Shown one piece after another: positions 1 through 9,038 of a stretch of 20,262 nucleotides of DNA. Both the position numbers and the translations under genes were made by a program. The stretch comes from Multifurca ochricompacta. Taxonomy: Eukaryota > Basidiomycota > Agaricomycetes > Russulales > Russulaceae. Below the pieces are notes generated by a model. The model searched no databases. It was not told where the DNA came from and saw only the letters and a program-made list of their open reading frames with translations. The stretch is from contig WTXG01000474.1 of the NCBI GenBank assembly GCA_022496185.1, positions 1 to 20,262 on the forward strand, read 5' to 3'. Positions within the stretch are counted from its first letter, which is position 1; the number at the start of each line of letters is the position of its first letter.

Positions 1-112
1 ATCTTGCGCCGAGCTTCAGTCTGTTGACACGGTTTTGACGACTTGTAGCTGGGCTTGGGCTGTGAGGGCCTTGTTAATGACTAAGCGCGGCTGTGCACCA
101 TCAATATTTAAT

Positions 113-170
113 GATATCAATATCAATATCAATATTCTCTATCGCCATCGCCATCGCCATCGCCATCGCC
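113..170. repeat. Two adjacent 6-bp microsatellites, (ATATCA)n and (ATCGCC)5
   Basis: Bases 113-136 are about four copies of ATATCA. Bases 141-170 are exactly five copies of ATCGCC. The rest of 1-385 shows no convincing gene: the open frame across it translates this repeat into an Arg-His run and has no recognisable domain. The stretch also holds one CACGTG at 275-280. Confidence 0.85.
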
Positions 171-1235
171 AGCATTTGAGTCACAAAAGTAGGCGCATGC
201 ACGTTGACTCGATTTTGATCGTAAATATTTTATTTTATTCATATTCACTCAACATCCATCGATCTTGGTCATATCACGTGGTTCACCCGACACAGCCACA
301 AGCAACCCATAAGTCCCTGGTGGCTCAGCCTAGGATGGACATAGTGTTAATTCACTCTGCCTCAGCCCTTACCAAGAATGGTTGCTGTGACAGTAAAATA
401 GTGGGAGCTTTGGCCACTACTATTATGGGCCATTAAGAGGAATGGATGATGAATTGATGCTGCAGTGTGGGTTGATGTGGGCTGATATCAAGATGTTCAG
501 GATTGTGTGATGGGTTGGCAAGTTCTTTGCTGGCAGGAATTTCCTTCCCCACATTTATATTATGTCTCCCTCCTCTCTCCTTCATTGGCTCACCTCTCAT
601 GAGCCCAAGAACTTTTCTTCTGATTTCATTCTTTTCCAACATTTGCTCACCTCCTTCATGTCTTCCTTTCCAGGTACCCACCTCACATTTATGTGGGTTC
701 TGGCAATGAAAGACTACTACTGTGCCTTGCTCATTTTGGTGAAGGCAGCTAACCACTCCTGCATGTCCACACCCTTGGCTGCACTTGATGAGCAACCCAT
801 CCCGGCCAAGTGGCACACTCTCTCCTGCTTTCATGCCTTCTCTAAATGGCATGAAGAATGGCTCCATGCTTGGTTGGCCACCCCCCACCACAACAATTGA
901 GTTTCCCTCTCCATTGCTGCCCCACCTTTGGGCTTCAATTACTCCCCCTGTAGCAAGGTGCATTGCAATAGATGTGGTGAGCTGCCCAAAAGGGACTGGG
1001 TGGGGTTTAGTTGTGTGGACCAGACCACACCTTCATTGCTAAGTACACCAACACTTTCATCCTACTAAACCACTTTCTGCTCAGACCTGTACCTGTGATG
1101 ACATCACTCTAGCAACCTTTCCTTTCCCCACATCCTTCTCCACTGCCCCCTCTATGCTGCAAGATGGGAATCCTCCTGGGCCCTGGACCCCCCCCCCCCC
1201 CAGTGGCCTCTTCTTTTCAACCACAAGCCTTATGT

Positions 1236-1240
1236 TGGGG
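1236..1240. repeat. Left copy of the 5-bp target-site duplication (TGGGG)
   Basis: TGGGG directly abuts TGTTACG at 1241. It matches 2519-2523 exactly, directly after CGTAACA. Removing the LTR and one copy restores a continuous sequence, CTTATGT-TGGGG-CCTTGCT. Confidence 0.85.
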
Positions 1241-2518
1241 TGTTACGCTCAGCGGGGCATTCTGTGCGGCATGCACGGGTCGACGCGGGTCCATTGCCTC
1301 AGCCAGGACCTAGCTTGTCAGCCTATTCCCCACTACTGTCTAGCTTTGGAACAGATTAGAGGTTGGTGCTATAACCAAGCACAGAGAGAGATGGGATGAG
1401 TCAGCCAAAGGGAGCTAATCCCCTAAGGCTGTTAAGTGGGACAAGGCCCAGTTGCTGTGCCGGAAGCACTCCAAGCAACTGGAACCCTGGGAGACGGCAG
1501 AGGGTTCAGAGAGAAGGGTACACACCCATTGCCTGGCAATGGGGTCCCTGCAAGGATCTCAAGGGCAAAGAAGGGGAAAAGGCTTCTGATGTATTGGGTC
1601 TAAGATCTCTAGGCTGAAGGCACAAGAGGTCAAATCTGGGGTCATACAAACTGTCTACAGGGTCTTATATACTGTATGGTGGTCAGTCTGTAGCTAATCA
1701 GAGACAGGGTCAGAGTCCTTATTGTCCAATAGATAAGAGGTCAAATATAGTCCATGATAAGGATAAGCCTTATCAGAAGCATAGTCATGTGGGACAGCCC
1801 CACAGGAGTCATATCAGTGTGGGAGGATTCCCACCAGGGTCAGGGGCAATGGGGAATGACAGGTCCCACTGAGGTCAGATCAGTGTGGGAATACTCCCAC
1901 AGGAGTCAGAGGAGAGGGTCGAGTGACTGATAGGGTCAGATGATCTAAGGGGTCATGATCAAGGTCCAAGGTCACATGGTCAAGGGGTCACGTGGTCTGA
2001 GGTCATGTGGTCAAGGGTCACATGACAGGTCATGGCTTTGAGTCCATGTCATGTGCCTACAGGTCACGTGGTCTGGAGGGTAAGCAAGCCAAGTGTCTTG
2101 TGTTCAGAGTCAGGTTTGGCAGGGACAGTGTCAGGGATCCCATGGGTGTCAGCCACAGGGACAGGGTATGGATGCTGGCCAAGACAGAGGCCAAGTATCA
2201 GGGGAAGAGGGAATGCAGCCGTCAGCACAGTAGCTGAACTAGTAGTGAGTCAGGTGCAGGTGTCAAGGGTAGGGGGTCCTGAGAGCGTCATGTCACAGGC
2301 ATCAGAGTGGGGTCCTGGGCTTACAAGCCACAGGCATCAGGTGGGGTCCCAAGGCGGCAGCCAAGGGCATTGGGTCAAAGGTCCTAGGCGCAAGGCCATA
2401 GGCATCTGGGTTCTGGGGCCAAAGTGGTCAAGAGATGATGGAATAGGGGAATGGACAGTCAAGTGTGGGAACAGGGGAGGCGCAGTGTGAAGGTCAGGAA
2501 AAGAGTAGGTTCGTAACA
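1241..2518. mobile_element. Solo LTR of a Gypsy-like retrotransposon, with 5-bp target duplication
   Basis: Seen: the element starts TGTTACG at 1241 and ends CGTAACA at 2518, giving perfect 7-bp inverted termini with TG...CA ends. It is flanked by identical 5-bp direct repeats, TGGGG at 1236-1240 and TGGGG at 2519-2523. This is the standard signature of an integrated LTR. At 1,278 bp with no gag-pol frames, it is one LTR left after LTR-LTR recombination. CpG is concentrated in the first 70 bp (7 of about 18), and the rest is depleted. The interior carries tandem GGTCAYRTGG-type units and small hairpins, listed separately. The superfamily is an inference from termini and length only. The original orientation cannot be fixed. 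Confidence 0.88.
1819..2077. repeat. Tandem degenerate repeats and hairpins inside the solo LTR
   Basis: Two related units with the core ATCAGTGTGGGA lie at about 1813-1850 and 1877-1912. Each contains a small perfect hairpin: GTGGGA-GGAT-TCCCAC at 1819-1834 and GTGGGA-ATAC-TCCCAC at 1885-1900. From 1950 to 2036 the sequence becomes a run of roughly 13-17 bp units around GGTCAYRTGGTCAAG, with another copy near 2059-2077. Two copies carry CACGTG and others carry CATGTG or CACATG. LTR promoter (U3) regions often hold such repeats; a regulatory role here is inference. Confidence 0.7.
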
Positions 2519-2523
2519 TGGGG
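2519..2523. repeat. Right copy of the 5-bp target-site duplication (TGGGG)
   Basis: It is identical to 1236-1240 and lies immediately after the LTR end at 2518. Confidence 0.85.
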
Positions 2524-2795
2524 CCTTGCTCTCCTACATTCAAGACATGCAGGCCTTCACAAGGCTGTTTTCATCAGAGCAACCTCAGGAGCTGGACTAG
2601 ACTAAGCCAGCAACATTGGGGACCAGGTATTTCATTCCTTTCCCTTACTGCCTTCATGCACTCTCCATCCTTCTTCATATTTTCCCTACTGGGGTTTTTG
2701 TACTTGTAGTTACAATGCATGACCTCCACCCACCTACCCAGTAGTTACTATGTCACAGTAGTAGCTGCAGGATTTGGGCACAGCCCTGAAGCACG

Positions 2796-2832
2796 AATAA
2801 AGTCGATTCAAAAAATTTAAAAAAAAAACAGC

Positions 2833-2862
<30 letters not shown>
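2796..2862 (+). repeat. AATAAA, A-rich tract and (CAA)n microsatellite
   Basis: AATAAA at 2796-2801 is followed by A runs at 2810-2815 and 2819-2828, then about ten CAA units from 2832 to 2862. This resembles a retroposed 3' tail grown into a microsatellite. It lies 38 bp beyond the proposed outer LTR end, so it may be unrelated host sequence. Confidence 0.6.
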
Positions 2863-2863
<1 letters not shown>

Positions 2864-3143
2864 CTACCAAACACCACACACACAGATTTAGTACAAAGCC
2901 CTCGCTGAATTTAGTCCGCACGGCCTACGCAGCCAGGTCCAAGGACACTTGAAGCCCTTGGGGCCCTTGTGCACTCTCCACTCTTGCCAGGGCCAGTACT
3001 ACAAAGCCTAAAAGACAGCGCTCAGAATACTGGAACCATTGAATTGACGATGACACTAATGAAAAGCACGCCGCTCTAGTGGTAAGAAGGCCAATAATGG
3101 GAAGATCGGGTGGTCCGTTCACAGAAGGGACGTTGGCGAAGAT

Positions 3144-3186
3144 GGTATATGGTATATGGTATATGGTATATAGTATATTGGTATAG
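3144..3186. repeat. (GGTATAT)n minisatellite
   Basis: Four exact GGTATAT units (3144-3171) are followed by degenerate copies to about 3186. It is non-coding and lies about 640 bp upstream of the first glucosyltransferase start. Confidence 0.85.
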
Positions 3187-3558
3187 GGTCGAGGGTGAAC
3201 AGAAGGAGCGCGCCGGAGGAAGTCACAAATGGGAACGGTAAATAGAACCACCGGGGTATGAAGTTATGGAAGTTATAAAACGTCGAAACGTCGACACCAC
3301 ATTTGAGTCCGAGTTCAGAAGGATCACCTACGCACCTATGATGATCTTCCTTGGCACATTCACATTAGATCAATCATTTGAGAAGTGACTCAGAGATAAT
3401 GCGGAATAAACCGGAACAGATGAGATGACTAAAAGAAGTCAATTTCCGTTCCTCCGTGAAGGGAAGGCCAAGGGCAAACTAAACACTCCAACTTGATACT
3501 GTACTTAGTTCCGGCACCACTGACGCAAGAGCCAGAACTGTAGCTGTAGTTGTAGCCG

Positions 3559-3593
3559 TAGGGTAGGGAGGGTAGGGTAGGGTAGGGTAGGGT
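3559..3593 (+). repeat. Telomere-like (GGGTA)n repeat with G-quadruplex potential
   Basis: Seven GGG runs on the + strand start at 3561, 3566, 3570, 3575, 3580, 3585 and 3590, separated by TA or A loops. This satisfies the G3N1-7 quadruplex pattern several times over. The unit is TAGGG, one T short of the TTAGGG telomere unit of most fungi, so it is not a telomere. It lies about 235 bp upstream of the ATG at 3828. Confidence 0.85.
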
Positions 3594-3827
3594 AATAAAT
3601 TCTAATACAGACCGGAATGATGGGCAATTGACGAGTTGCGGCGGAGGCGTAGCAATCGGAAGGTCGACCATCCTGGCATAATTCCCGAGAGCCCGATTGT
3701 TATTGGCAATTATCATCTTGCTGCAGCAGGCTACATACAATAATGATATGCAAGCCCTGGATTCCGTATCCCCTTTCCCCCAACACCCCACCATCCTTCA
3801 GCAGCAGCACTACCAGCACTAGCAGAA

Positions 3828-4734
3828 ATGCATTGGCCGCGCGTCTCCCGGCGTCGGACGGGGGGCTCTGAACCTCCTCGTCCCAGCTCATCGTCGTCCT
3901 CCGATACACCTCAAGACGATCCGACCCTAAAGCCCCCACAGTTCCATGACCCCGGCCTCGCCCGACTGTTCTCAGATGCCGACCTCTTTGGCCAGATCCT
4001 TACTTCCTGCCCCGATCTCACTAAGAGCGGTCTTATTGTGGAAGATAGCCAGCCTGTTCATGCCTCTCTGAATGGATTCTCGCAGCTCGTTGCGCCCGAT
4101 CTCGATGATAGCGAGCGCGCCGTCTCCCAAAAGCTCGCCCAATTATCTGTCAGCAACTGGAACCCTGCCGGGGACAACACCTTGACCAACGATGGCGAAG
4201 TGGATGAGTCCGATGAATGTGCCTCAGATGATGAGCATGAGCGGGCCTCGCCGAGTTCAGGAGCGATACTCAAGGAAGCGGGTGAACCGGACTTTGAAGC
4301 TAAATTGACGCCCAGCGAAATCCTTGATCTGCTTCAGCAGGAATTTGGGGCTCTCGCCCCTCTAGGAGAGGAGAAGTTACTCCTGGAGACTGATGCAACT
4401 TTATTCCAAGACGTCGTTATCCTGGTACTGTGTCCTCTGCGATTCTTGATTGTGGTACTGTGACTGAGATACTCACGATTGACACAGGGAGTCGTGCATC
4501 TCACTACACATCGCCTTACGTTCCATGCATCCCTTTTGTCATCCCAACCCAACTACCAACAGAGTGTCTTAAAGTCTGGCCCGGTCGTGGTGCACCGCAA
4601 AGGGCTGCATCGCAAGAAGAGAGTCTGGCTGCAGTTAAGCCATGACATGATCAGCACATACCCTTCGAGTCGAGATGAAGACAAGATTAAACCTCTGAGA
4701 AGCATATTATGTAAGTATATGTATATGTGTGTAA

Positions 4735-4769
<35 letters not shown>

Positions 4770-7700
4770 ATTAACTCCCAATCCAATTTAGTGTCATCAA
4801 TCAAAGATATTAAACCAGTGGATTCGAAACGTTCGAGACACTTCGCACTCTCCTTTGATTCAAGTACAGGAATAGTCGAGTCCACAGTTGAGTTCGACAC
4901 CGATGAGTCTGCTCAAGACTGGAGGCGAGAGCTCCTGGGTATGTTGTTCCCATTATTTGACTAATTTAACGTCAAGTCGTAATGATCGGTTCCCACAGGT
5001 GCACTGTTTTTGTATCGCAGGAATCGACGCTCAGTTTTGATGCAAAACGACGCGGATGACCTTAATGCAGTTCGTATCAACATCCCACTAAACCGAGTGG
5101 ATACGATAGAGAAGACTAGCATGCTTTCATTCGCCGGTCTCATCTCCCTCTCATTTGATCCTAAATCTGCTAATGGCATCTCGAATGATATGCCATTGGA
5201 GCAGGTTACTTCGATTGAAGAAAGAAAAGAGGAGGCCCCTCCCCTCGGCACTCCACCAGACAAGCACGTGCTTCAGTTTGGCGTTTTGCGTAAGGATTTT
5301 GATTGGGACAACATAATGGCCATTGTCAACAAGGCGAAGATCTCGGCATCTAAGAGCAATGTCGATTGGCCTGGATCTAGAGTTTACATAGATGTGGATC
5401 CTAGGACCAGCAATAGCTCAGAGGATTCCGACAGCCATCTCAGCAATCTAGTGAAGTCAGTCTCATTGACCCTGGGGTTGGATACTTCGAAGGAGATATG
5501 GAGTAGGTTTCATCCTTTCTCATCCCACCTTGGCTTACGGCCCTTTAGTCAAGAAAGCCCATGTTCACCGCTTTGTCGTGAGCTACTACGGCCACCTAGC
5601 AGTGAATACGGAGTGCGTTGGATTCTGGTCCAAATCTATTACTGGCGGGGACATTCGTTATCGCGTCCCTCTTTCTCGTGTTAAGGCTGTGAAGCCACAC
5701 GACCGCGGGCGGGCGCGTGACCATTCCTTGGTTCTTGAGATACAAGGCCAGCAGGATCTGCGCCTCGGATTCTCCACGGACAAACAACGAGATGAAGCAG
5801 TTGACCAGATCAATCGCTTCATCGGTCTATCGCAAGAGCGTTTCACTGTGTCCTCACCGATTTCCCTCACCCCCGTGCCCTCTCATATTTCCACAAGCGA
5901 CGAACTCCCAACCATCAGACGTGCACAGACACTCGACCAGATTTTGGAAAATTCAGAAACCAGTTCTCTGTCGAATGACTCGACAGTTTTTACCATCCAG
6001 CACACGAGTCCAACGCCGACGTCCATCCTCGCGCCGCTTTCGCGTGTCCCGTCGACCGTGCAGAGGCAGCACTTGCCGCATGCACTGAAGTCCATTCTTC
6101 CCAAGGCGATCAATCTTCCCGAGGGGGTCTTACTTTCTATACCGTCGAAGCACTTTGTTTGCCTTACCATAGGGTCCCGGGGCGATGTGCAACCGTACAT
6201 TGCTCTAGGTCGCGGACTGCAGAAAGAGGGACACAAGGTGACGATTGTCACACACGAAGAGTACAAGGAATGGGTCACCGGCTTTGGACTGGAGCACAGA
6301 ACTGCAGGTGGCGACCCCGGCGCGCTGATGAAGCTTAGTGTAGAAAACAAGGTGCCTGAAAGATGGGTCTCATTTGCAGCTTTGGCATCGCTAACTCTTA
6401 TGTCTACAGATGTTTTCACCTCAGTTTTTCAAGGAGAGCTTGTCCAACGTACGTGTCTCCCCTGAGAAACGTTCTTTTTCCCTAATTCCCGCTTCAGTTC
6501 CGCACCTGGCTCGATGATTGTACGTTGAGACTCCCTTCCCGCTGTCTTATCCGTCTGGTTCTAATTTGGAAATGGTTGCACGTAGTGCTTGTTGATTCGT
6601 GGGAACAATGCAAGGACGCGGATGTACTGTTGGAGAGTCCGTCTGCGATGGCGGGCGTGCATATAGCCGAGGCACTCCGTAGGTTAGAAATTTAGTCGCT
6701 GGCCCGTCTTGCTGACCCATTTTTCATAAAGATATACCATACTTCCGAACCTTTACTATGCCTTGGACTAAGTACGAGTGGGCGTCCTTACTGATTTTTA
6801 GGTGCTGACACGCGACTTGCAGGACCAAGGAATTCCCGCACGCTTTCCTCGGACCTCCAGTCGAGTCTCCTACCTTTAACGCGGCTTCGTAAACATTCTT
6901 CGCTTCATTTTTGCCACCATTTCTGATAGCTCCTTTCCAGTTATGTGCTCTTCGACAACGTCCTATGGACCGCGACTTCGTCCCAAATCAACAAGTGGCG
7001 TAAGCATACCCTTGGGATCGGGCACACAGATATGGGACATCTTGCTCAATCGAAAATCCCTTTCATCTACAATTTCTCCCAGGTAAATAAGTCCACTTTC
7101 TGCCCATTACTATGTTGACACTTTGACACGTCTATTCAGGCCGTCGTGCCTAAACCACTTGATTGGGGTGATGCAACAGTCGTTTCTGGCTAGTGAGCAA
7201 GCTTGTTTCCCGACCCCATCTAATTGTCAGCTCATCACTATCCAATAGCTGGTTCCTCGACAACCCAGAATTGGGTTGGACACCGCCTCAAACACTCGTC
7301 GATTGGATGGCCAAGGCTCGCACTGATGACAAGCCAATCGTGTACATTGGATTTGGCAGCATAACGGTGCCGAATCCCAAACTTGTGACGGAACGCATTA
7401 TTCGTGGCGTTTTGAAAAGTAAGTGCTGGTTATGCTACCCCACCTTCTAAGCCTTGAACCGCGCCCTGTTCATCTCAGGTGGGGTCCGTGCGATAATCTC
7501 CAAAGGTTGGTCTGCGAGAATGTCGAAGAGCGAGGATGAGGACGTCCCCTTCCCGGAAGAGTGCTACTCTGTGTGTCTGGTAGTCGTCTGTTTGTTTGTT
7601 CTCCATAGCTGACCTTTGCACGCAGTTGGACAAAGTGCCTCATGAGTGAGTCCAAAAAAGTGATCACGTCATCATGCTTACTAACATTGGCACTGTAGTT

Positions 7701-8322
7701 GGTTGTTTCCACAAATCGACGCCGCGCTTCACCACGGTGGAGCTGGGACTACGGGTGCCAGCTTACGAGGTAAGAAGACGTCCGGCATGATATGATTGGG
7801 TAGTTCATCCACTTACTTATGTGTCTCGATAGCTGGCATACCTACCCTTATTCGCCCCTGGTTTGGGTAAGTAAAGGTGATGGGTAGCTAGGTACAAGTT
7901 GCTGATTTACCCCCTCAGGGACCAATTCTTCTGGGCATCCAGGGTGCAAAAGCTGGGCGTATGTACTGGCCATTTTATTTGTTCTAAAAGTGACTTGACA
8001 ACTTGTCTACAGGCTGGCATCAAGCTGCATAGTCTTCATTCAAAGGAGGTGTCGCACGCCTTGAAGAAAGCAACAACTGATCGGTAAGCACTTGCAGTAG
8101 CTGTTATCGGGAAAGAGTTTTGACGGGGTGCTGTCAGTGTAATGAAAGAGAGGGCTGCAATCGTAGGAGAACGCATCCGAGAGGTAAGAGGTTTCTTACC
8201 AACCACAATGAGCAGCCACTGAATGGATGATATCGTAGGAGGACGGGGTACGCACTGCAATCAGCACTATTTACACATACCTTCCTCGCGCTGGGCGCGA
8301 CCGCAAGACTATCCAACATTGA
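3828..8322 (+). CDS. ATG26: Sterol 3-beta-glucosyltransferase (Atg26/UGT51 type), copy 1
   Basis: This enzyme transfers glucose from UDP-glucose to the 3-beta-OH of sterols on membranes; Atg26 supports pexophagy in some fungi. Exons inferred by hand: 3828-4424, 4488-4710, 4792-4938, 4999-5502, 5549-6351, 6410-6448, 6498-6519, 6586-6678, 6732-6771, 6823-6888, 6941-7082, 7140-7192, 7249-7418, 7479-7570, 7626-7645, 7699-7769, 7833-7866, 7919-7958, 8013-8083, 8138-8183, 8239-8322. The sum is 3,357 nt, 1,118 aa, in frame throughout; yeast Atg26 is about 1,198 aa. Domains: acidic/Ser-rich N-terminus (about 1-165), GRAM1 (about 180-225), PH region (about 225-330), GRAM2 (about 495-560), GT28/UGT catalytic domain from about 692. 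It has [11 protein letters not shown] at the start of that domain and the UDP-binding [15 protein letters not shown] near 1013. The start is supported by the paralogue: both proteins begin M-x-WPRV. All introns are GT-AG, 46-81 bp. Intron 2 holds a (CA)n tract. No defect was seen. Confidence 0.93.
4738..4767. repeat. (CA)n microsatellite inside intron 2 of glucosyltransferase copy 1
   Basis: Fifteen AC units lie within the intron at 4711-4791. The matching intron of copy 2 (9935-9988) is 54 bp and lacks the repeat, so the expansion came after the duplication. Confidence 0.85.
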
Positions 8323-8691
8323 TGGTTTAAAGTTCGACTCGGTATATCTGTGCGCAATAGGATCCTCACGTTCTTTCATGTAAGGTTAAGTGTCCCGATA
8401 TCTTACTGCTTACTGGCTTGATTTACCTACTATCTGTTACCCCAATACCCTATCACGAAGCCGTTACTGGTAAACCCGTTCTCATAATTAATTATTTTAT
8501 TGTCAAACTTAGTAGCAGCAGCGTGTATATGGAATTGACGTTTAACTGGCTGGAGAATTGTTGATAATAATGATTGGTGGATGCCAAGGAGCTGCAGCTA
8601 CCGGCTTCCGGAACGGAAGTAATTATTTATGATCATTCATACCCGTACCCGATGACCGCTAACGGAATAACCGATAAATATGAAATTCAAT

Positions 8692-8855
8692 AAAAAAAGA
8701 GAGAAAAAGAAAAAAGGATAGAGATTAGAGAGAAAGGAGAGAGAAAGAGAAGAGAAAGAGAGATAGAGAGAGGGGAGAGAGGGAGGGGAAAGAGAGAGAT
8801 AGAGAGATATAGAGATAGAGATAGAGATAGAAAAATAAAATAAAAGAGATGTTCA
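8692..8855. repeat. Long polypurine (GA-rich) tract
   Basis: About 160 bp are almost entirely A and G on the + strand, with isolated T residues, including GAGA runs and (GATAGA)n near 8806-8830. Polypurine mirror-like tracts can form triplex (H-DNA), and GAGA elements can exclude nucleosomes. Function here is inference. The minus-strand open frame over it is only Ser/Leu repeat. Confidence 0.85.
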
Positions 8856-8954
8856 AAGATATCTTGAATTGAATCTTGATGCCGAGGCCGACATGTCATA
8901 AGTACAATTCTGCGTACTAATCAATTGATATCATGAGTGATGTGATGATATAAG

Positions 8955-8986
8955 TACAAAGGATATTACAAAGTTACAAAGGATAT
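8955..8986 (+). promoter_or_regulatory. Direct repeat TACAAAGGATAT x2, 20 bp apart, in the copy 2 promoter
   Basis: The 12-mer occurs at 8955-8966 and again at 8975-8986, 53 bp before the start codon. A second short repeat, ATAAGTACAA, occurs at 8899-8908 and 8950-8959. They are candidate binding or initiation elements. There is no matching site upstream of copy 1. Confidence 0.4.
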
Positions 8987-9038
8987 CCTCACTCAACCTT
9001 CTCTCGTCCCTATATTTTCCTTTTTCCTTCCAGCTAGT

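Larger units (their letters stand above)
386..2757. mobile_element. Probable old solo LTR (TGTGACA...TGTCACA), interrupted by a younger LTR
   Basis: Seen: base 386 begins TGTGACA and base 2757 ends TGTCACA, a perfect 7-bp terminal inverted repeat with the TG...CA ends of LTRs. The similarity continues imperfectly inward: GTAA then TAGTGGG at the left, and CCCAGTAGTTACTA at the right. Removing the nested LTR and one copy of its target duplication leaves about 1.09 kb, a plausible LTR length. The flanking 5-mers (GTTGC at left, GTAGT at right) agree at only three positions, so no clean target duplication survives. The block is almost free of CpG, as expected for an old methylated repeat. Open frames inside it (for example 433-963 on the minus strand) have no recognisable domain. 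An unrelated older repeat with chance termini is the alternative. Confidence 0.5.
2863..3827. other. Intergenic region and promoter of the first sterol glucosyltransferase gene
   Basis: I find no supported gene here. Open frames on the minus strand at 2925-3251 and 3429-3794 are built on tandem repeats and match nothing I know. CpG frequency is back to normal, unlike the repeat block to the left. The region holds a 7-bp minisatellite (3144-3186) and a GGGTA repeat (3559-3593). The last 60 bp before the ATG are C-rich, typical of a fungal core promoter. Confidence 0.6.
8323..9038. other. Intergenic region between the two glucosyltransferase genes
   Basis: This 716-bp gap holds the 3' UTR of copy 1 and the promoter of copy 2. 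A possible poly(A) signal, AATAAA, is at 8689-8694. A long purine-rich tract follows. Direct repeats and a pyrimidine-rich stretch (about 8987-9033) lie just before the ATG at 9039. No gene is supported. Confidence 0.7.

Noticed and set aside
433..963. 176-codon open frame on the minus strand (and overlapping + frames) as a gene
   Set aside because: It lies in the CpG-depleted repeat block, shows no domain, and the overlapping frames are open because stops are rare by composition.
3559..3593. Internal telomere
   Set aside because: The unit is TAGGG, not TTAGGG, there are only about seven copies, and single-copy genes lie on the right side.
2925..3794. Minus-strand open frames of 108 and 121 codons as genes
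   Set aside because: They are partly made of the GGTATAT and GGGTA repeats, lack a recognisable domain, and overlap the likely promoter of the gene at 3828.
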